Assembly: GCF_014764365.1 (NCBI RefSeq)
Contig: NZ_CP061718.1
Coordinates: 2,062,501-2,126,500 of the forward strand
Length of the DNA: 64,000 bases
Reading direction: 5' to 3'
DNA from: Roseococcus microcysteis
GTDB taxonomy: Bacteria; Pseudomonadota; Alphaproteobacteria; Acetobacterales; Acetobacteraceae
The notes beneath the pieces were generated by a model that made no database searches, was not told where the DNA came from, and worked only from the letters and a program-made list of their open reading frames with translations. Below, piece by piece: positions 58,955-64,000 of the stretch (the first letter of the stretch is position 1; each line of letters begins with the position of its first letter). Position numbers and translations under genes: made by a program.

Positions 58955-60055
58955 ATGCCCGACAATGGTCATCCGCCCATATGGCCGCCAATATGGCAGA
59001 AGGGGCGCGGCACCGCCTCCAACCCCGCCGTGCGCTTCGAAAGCACGGCGCGCGAGGCCTTCGACGATGGCTGGGGCAGCCTCACCGAGGACATGCCGCC
59101 GCTGCGCACGACCCTGACGCGCGAGGCAGCGAAATCCGCGCTGAACTACAATGACAGCCCGGACCTCAGCTTCGACCGCTCCCTCAACCCCTATCGCGGC
59201 TGCGAGCATGGCTGCGTCTATTGCTTCGCGCGGCCCTCCCACGCCTATGTGGGCCTCTCCCCCGGGCTGGATTTCGAGACGCAGCTCTTCTTCAAGCCCG
59301 ACATACCGGAGCTGCTGGCGCGGGAACTGGCCAAGCCTGGCTATGTGCCGCGCGTGGTGACGCTGGGTGCCAACACGGACCCCTACCAGCCCATCGAACG
59401 CACCACGAAGCTGACGCGCCGCACGCTGGAGGTGCTGGAACGCTTCCGCCACCCGGTCAGCATCGTGACCAAGGGGGCGGGGGTGCTGCGCGACCTCGAC
59501 ATCCTCGCGCGCATGGCGAAGCTCGACCTCGTGCGGGTGTGCATCTCCGTGACCACCCTCGATGCGAAGCTGGCCCGCGCCATGGAACCCCGCGCCGCCA
59601 GCCCGGCCCGGCGCATCGAGGCCATCCGCCAGCTCCATGCGGCGGGCGTGCCCGTGGCCGTGCTGGCCGCGCCCATGATCCCCGGCATCAACGATTCCGA
59701 GCTGGAGCGCATCCTGGAGGCGAGTGCGGGGGCCGGCGCCGCGCTGGCCGGCTATGTGCTGCTGCGCCTGCCGCACGAGGTGCGGCAGCTTTTCGAGGAA
59801 TGGCTGCACCAGCACTACCCCGACCGCGCCGCCCGCGTGCTGGCCCTGGTGCGGCAGACCCGCGGCGGCAAGCTCTACGACGCGGATTTCGAACGCCGCC
59901 AGACCGGCGAGGGCGCCTATGCCGAGATGCTCGCCCAGCGCTTCGCCACCACCGCGCGGCGCCTGGGTTTGGAACGCCGCGCGGAGACCATGCACCACCT
60001 CGCCACCCATCACTTCGACGGGCGCGTGGATGACGCGCAGCTTCGCCTGCTTTGA
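58955..60055 (+). CDS. PA0069-family radical SAM protein
   Basis: 366 residues from ATG 58955, chosen over ATG 58934 because GGAG lies 10 nt upstream. The cluster motif CEHGCVYCFARPSH is near residue 91 and VTLGANTDPYQPIE, then VTKGAGVLRDLDIL, are typical of the PA0069 group (SplB-like). Proposed to act on nucleic acid or photoproducts by resemblance to spore photoproduct lyase; unproven. The stop overlaps a TTG in front of rnhB. Confidence 0.88.
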   Translation: MPDNGHPPIWPPIWQKGRGTASNPAVRFESTAREAFDDGWGSLTEDMPPLRTTLTREAAKSALNYNDSPDLSFDRSLNPYRGCEHGCVYCFARPSHAYVGLSPGLDFETQLFFKPDIPELLARELAKPGYVPRVVTLGANTDPYQPIERTTKLTRRTLEVLERFRHPVSIVTKGAGVLRDLDILARMAKLDLVRVCISVTTLDAKLARAMEPRAASPARRIEAIRQLHAAGVPVAVLAAPMIPGINDSELERILEASAGAGAALAGYVLLRLPHEVRQLFEEWLHQHYPDRAARVLALVRQTRGGKLYDADFERRQTGEGAYAEMLAQRFATTARRLGLERRAETMHHLATHHFDGRVDDAQLRLL

Positions 60056-60105
60056 CCGCCCCGCCCCCCGCGCGGCAGGATGGGGCCGCGATTCGCGCGG
60101 GGGGC

Positions 60106-60734
60106 ATGGTGCCGGACTACACGCTGGAGGCAGACGCGGGTGGCCTTGTCGCCGGGGTGGACGAGGCTGGGCGCGGGCCGCTGGCCGGCCCGGTGCTGGC
60201 CGGCGCCGTCATGTTCCTCGCCCCCTGCCCCGCCCCGCTGGCCGCGCTGCTGGATGACAGCAAGCGCCTGAGCCCGGCGGCGCGCGAGGTGGCCGCCACC
60301 GCGATCCGCGCCGCCGCGCGCGACGGGAAGCTGGTCTTCGCCCTGGGGGCGGCCTCGGCGCGCGAGATCGCCACGCACAACATCCTGGCCGCCACCCACA
60401 TCGCCATGTGCCGCGCCGTGATGCGCCTCACCATCCGGCCCGATGTGGTGCTGGTGGACGGCAACCGCGCTCCAAACCTGCCCTGCCCGGTGCGCTGCGT
60501 GGTGGGGGGGATGGGCTGTCGCTCTCCATCGCCGCCGCCTCCATCCTCGCCAAGACGGTGCGCGACGCGGGCATGGCCAAGCTGGCCCGCGCCTGGCCGC
60601 AATATGGCTTCGCGCGGCACCAGGGCTATGGCACCGCGCTGCACCGCGACGCCATCGCCCGGCACGGCCCCTGCCCGCACCACCGCCGCGGTTTCGCGCC
60701 CATCGAGGCCGCGTTGGAGCTTCAGCGCGGTTGA
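60106..60734 (+). CDS. rnhB: Ribonuclease HII (frameshift near 60507)
   Basis: Removes RNA from RNA-DNA hybrids and single ribonucleotides from DNA. Catalytic motif [19 protein letters not shown] near residue 17, [11 protein letters not shown], and [10 protein letters not shown] with the next metal ligand. A GGGGGGG run (60504-60510) is one base short; the remainder ([32 protein letters not shown]) is in the adjacent frame. Corrected about 209 residues from ATG 60106 ([13 protein letters not shown]). A TTG at 60052, coupled to the radical SAM gene, is the other possible start. Confidence 0.88.
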
Positions 60735-60766
60735 CGGCACGACTCCCCGCCCTGCATGGTCCCTGA

Positions 60767-61871
<1,105 letters not shown>

Positions 61872-61873
<2 letters not shown>

Positions 61874-61891
61874 AACTCAATTTGAAGTTTC
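61872..61891 (+). terminator. Weak hairpin after ccrM
   Basis: GAAACT (61872-61877) pairs with AGTTTC (61886-61891) around an 8-nt loop, starting inside the ccrM stop codon. AT-rich relative to surroundings. Only GTCAAC follows, so its terminator function is doubtful; it may be an operator. Confidence 0.3.
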
Positions 61892-62014
61892 GTCAACCCA
61901 TTACCCGGCCTGCTCGTCCGAAATTGTCATGTGGATAACCCGGCGGCCCGTCTTGAAGCCCCGCGGCGAGACCGTTACGCCCCCGCGACCTCATCAGCGC
62001 GAAAGTCCTCCAGA

Positions 62015-62146
62015 ATGGCGGAAAAGCGGGCGGCCCGGCGGGGCGAAGCCTTTCTCATCCTCTTGCGATTGACCCTGCTGCTGCTCGTGGCCGCCTTCCT
62101 GGCCGTGATGGCGCGCACCCTCTGGAAGGCTGTGGCCGGCGGCTGA
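62015..62146 (+). CDS. Small single-helix membrane protein
   Basis: 43 residues (MAEKRAARRGEAFLILLRLT...) with a basic cytoplasmic start and one hydrophobic helix LILLRLTLLLLVAAFLAVMA. An in-frame ATG at 61931 would lengthen it by 28 polar residues. No family known. Supported only by position, hydrophobic pattern and codon bias. Confidence 0.45.
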   Translation: MAEKRAARRGEAFLILLRLTLLLLVAAFLAVMARTLWKAVAGG

Positions 62147-62186
62147 GCTTTCGGCAAACGCCGCGCGCCATGGCAGTATGGGGCGC

Positions 62187-63859
62187 ATGACCCTGCGGCG
62201 CCTCGCCTTCCTCGCCCTGTGCGGGCTGATCGCCCTCTCGGCCCTGCTGCTGGCGGGGCGCGCGGTGGGGGGGATGGGCTTTCCGCCCTCGACCTCGCCT
62301 GGCTGCTGGTGCTGGCCGGCCTGACGCCCTGGGCCGCCCTCTCCTGCGGGAATGGGCTGGTGGGGCTGGCCATCCTGCTCTTCACACCGCGGCCGGCCGC
62401 GCATGTGGTGCCGGCCCTGCGGGCGCCGGAAGGGCCGCCGCGCAGCCGCACGGCCATCGGCGTCTGCATCCGCAACGAGGACATGGCAGGGGTCATTCCG
62501 CCGCTGGAAACCCTGCTGGACGGGCTGCCCGCCCCACACTTCGCGCTGTGGTTCCTCTCGGACAGCACCGAGGGCGCGCCTGCCGAGGCCGAGGCCGCCG
62601 CCATCGCGGCCCTGCGCGCCCGCCGCCCGGCGGATGCCGCGCGCATCCATTTGCGCCGCCGCGCCGTGAACACCGGCTTCAAGGCCGGCAATGTCATGGA
62701 ATTCCTGGAGGCGGAGGGGCGGGACTACGACCACCTGCTCTGCCTCGACGCCGATTCGGAAATGTCGCCCGCCGCCGTCCGCACCCTGGTCGCGACCATG
62801 GAGGCGGCGCCGCGCATCGCCATCCTCCAGCAGATCATCGTGGGGCGGCCGGTCACCGCGGCCTTCCCGCGCCTCTTCCAGTTCGGCATGCGGGCGGGCA
62901 TGCGCGCCTGGTCAACCGGCCAGGGTTGGTGGCAGGCCGAGAAGGGCCCCTACTGGGGCCACAACGCGCTGCTCCGGGTGGCGCCCTTCCGGGAACATGG
63001 GCGGCTGGAGGCCCTGCCCGATGGCCGCGCCATCCTGAGCCATGACCAGGTGGAGGCGGTGCGGCTGCACGAGGCCGGCTGGGAGGTCTGGTGCGTGCCG
63101 GAGGAGGCGGGCAGCCTGGAGGGCAACCCGCCCGCCCTGCCCGAATTCCTGGCGCGCGACCTGCGCTGGGCCGAGGGCAACATGCAATACTGGTCGCTGC
63201 TGGGCGCGCCGGGGCTGACGCTGATGGCACGCTGGCAATTGCTCCAGGCGGTGCTGCTGTTCCTCTGCGCGCCGCTCTGGGTGCTGGCCTTCGCGCTGGC
63301 GGCGCTGATCGCGGCGACGGGGGGCTTTGACGCCGCGCCGGCCGGGCTGCTGGCCGGGGTGTTTCTCACTTTCTGGGCGTTGCCGGCGGCCTCCAAGCTG
63401 GCAGGCTATGCGCAGGTGCTGGCGCAAGGGCAGGTGGCCGCGACCTATGGCGGGCGGGGGCGGTTCCTGCGGGGCGCCCTGGCCGAATTGCTCTTCGCGC
63501 TGCTGCTGGCCCCCATCCGCGCCGTGCACCAGACGGGCTTCCTGCTGGCCCTGCCCTTCGGGTTGCGGATGGGTTGGAAGCCGCAGAACCGCGCCGACCG
63601 GGGCGTGTCCTGGGCGGATGCGGCGCGGCTGCTCTGGCCGCATTCGCTGCTGGGGGCGCTGGCGCTGCTGGCCGTGGCCGCCACCACGCCCTGGGCGCTG
63701 TGGTTCGCCATTCCCTGGGTGGGGGGCTTGGTCCTGGCCATCCCCTTCTGCGTGTGGACCACGGCGCCGGGCGCGGGGCGCTGGCTCAAGGCGCGCGGGA
63801 TCGCCGCGACACCGGAGGAGGTTCAGGCCAAAAGCCGCGCGGGGTCCAGGCTGGCATAG
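62187..63859 (+). CDS. opgH: OpgH/MdoH-like glucan glucosyltransferase (frameshift near 62270)
   Basis: Membrane GT2 enzyme that polymerises the beta-1,2 glucan backbone of osmoregulated periplasmic glucans. N-terminal helix MTLRRLAFLALCGLIALSAL, then a GGGGGGG run (62267-62273) one base short, after which DGLSALDLAWLLVL continues. Motifs IGVCIRNEDMAG, CLDADSEMSPAAV, WWQAEKGPYWGHNALLR and AEGNMQYWSLL (QxxRW-like) identify the OpgH family. Corrected 557 residues, shorter than the E. coli enzyme (about 850). No opgG is visible beside it. Confidence 0.88.
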
Positions 63860-64000
63860 ACATCGCCGCTGTTGGCCTCCGGCGGCAGGGCGTCGAGCCA
63901 GGCGGCCATCTGCGCGGCATCCACGGCGGCGGGGAAGGCCCAGGACATGCTCTCACCGAGGCAGGCGTTGAAATGGGCGAAGCCCAGCGCCACCAGCCGC
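63823..64000 (-). CDS. Partial unknown gene (3' end only)
   Basis: The last 58 codons of a minus-strand gene, ending SGDVYASLDPARLLA and TGA at 63825-63823. Visible sequence includes LVALGFAHFNACLGESMSWA. It overlaps the end of the convergent OpgH-like gene by 37 nt. Not recognised; the start lies beyond the window. Confidence 0.55.
   Translation of the reverse strand, partial: RLVALGFAHFNACLGESMSWAFPAAVDAAQMAAWLDALPPEANSGDVYASLDPARLLA

Overview
The window reads as a chromosomal segment of a high-GC alphaproteobacterium, most likely of the family Acetobacteraceae (Roseomonas/Roseococcus-like). I infer this from gene content rather than any database match: CtrA and the GANTC methylase CcrM, the aroA-cmk-rpsA cluster with a divergent FYDLN zinc-ribbon gene, metX/metW, a PhaB-type reductase, TRAP transporters, CaiB-family CoA-transferases and several molybdenum hydroxylase genes. 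Nearly every wobble position is G or C except in 31.8-33.2 kb.

Layout. 0-10 kb: clpB (its 3' part lies outside), a MOSC protein, a DUF1194 protein, a DUF1003 membrane protein, then a tightly overlapping minus-strand operon (chorismate mutase, hisC, tyrA, a DEDD exonuclease) for tyrosine/phenylalanine synthesis, and a divergent metX-dinB-metW operon. 10-15.7 kb: phaB converging on scoAB (succinyl-CoA:3-ketoacid transferase), tRNA-Ala(GGC), tRNA-Arg(CCT), a DinG-like helicase and a TerB-like protein. 15.8-22 kb: an MFS gene plus a minus-strand catabolic operon (TRAP dctP-Q-M, HMG-CoA lyase, CaiB CoA-transferase). 22-28.6 kb: a HicA-like small protein, a CBS protein, ctrA, rpsA, cmk, aroA and the FYDLN protein. 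28.7-31.8 kb: ialB, rlmN, a small membrane protein and an MFS exporter, overlapping by 4 nt. 31.8-33.2 kb: an AT-rich two-gene island encoding a DUF5343 protein and a Swt1-like HEPN protein with an intact RNase-type motif. 33.2-37.3 kb: argG, then an OmpA-like protein with a transmembrane Ser/Thr kinase. 37.5-44 kb: coxM-coxL-coxS, a DUF6524-like membrane protein and an orphan coxL. 44-49 kb: an RND efflux pair and a small secreted protein. 49-52.4 kb: trmB, metK and dadA, with structured leader and intergenic sequences. 52.4-64 kb: a DUF1698 methyltransferase, a tandem USP, an MFS gene, an ABC exporter, an alpha/beta hydrolase, a TIGR04283 glycosyltransferase, a PA0069 radical SAM protein, rnhB, ccrM and an OpgH-like glucan glucosyltransferase.

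Two things stand out. First, at least eleven otherwise intact genes, including housekeeping ones (hisC, chorismate mutase, rnhB, acrB), carry one-base frameshifts, all in G or C runs. This looks like homopolymer error in the assembly, so I annotate them as full-length CDS with a noted shift. Second, the DUF5343/HEPN cassette is compositionally foreign, translationally coupled and placed between two intact housekeeping regions. It is the best candidate here for an undescribed toxin/antitoxin or phage-defence unit. Secondary points are hairpins that may control ialB, rpsA and the metK-trmB junction, and a gene set that could degrade 3-hydroxy-3-methylglutarate or a related branched diacid.
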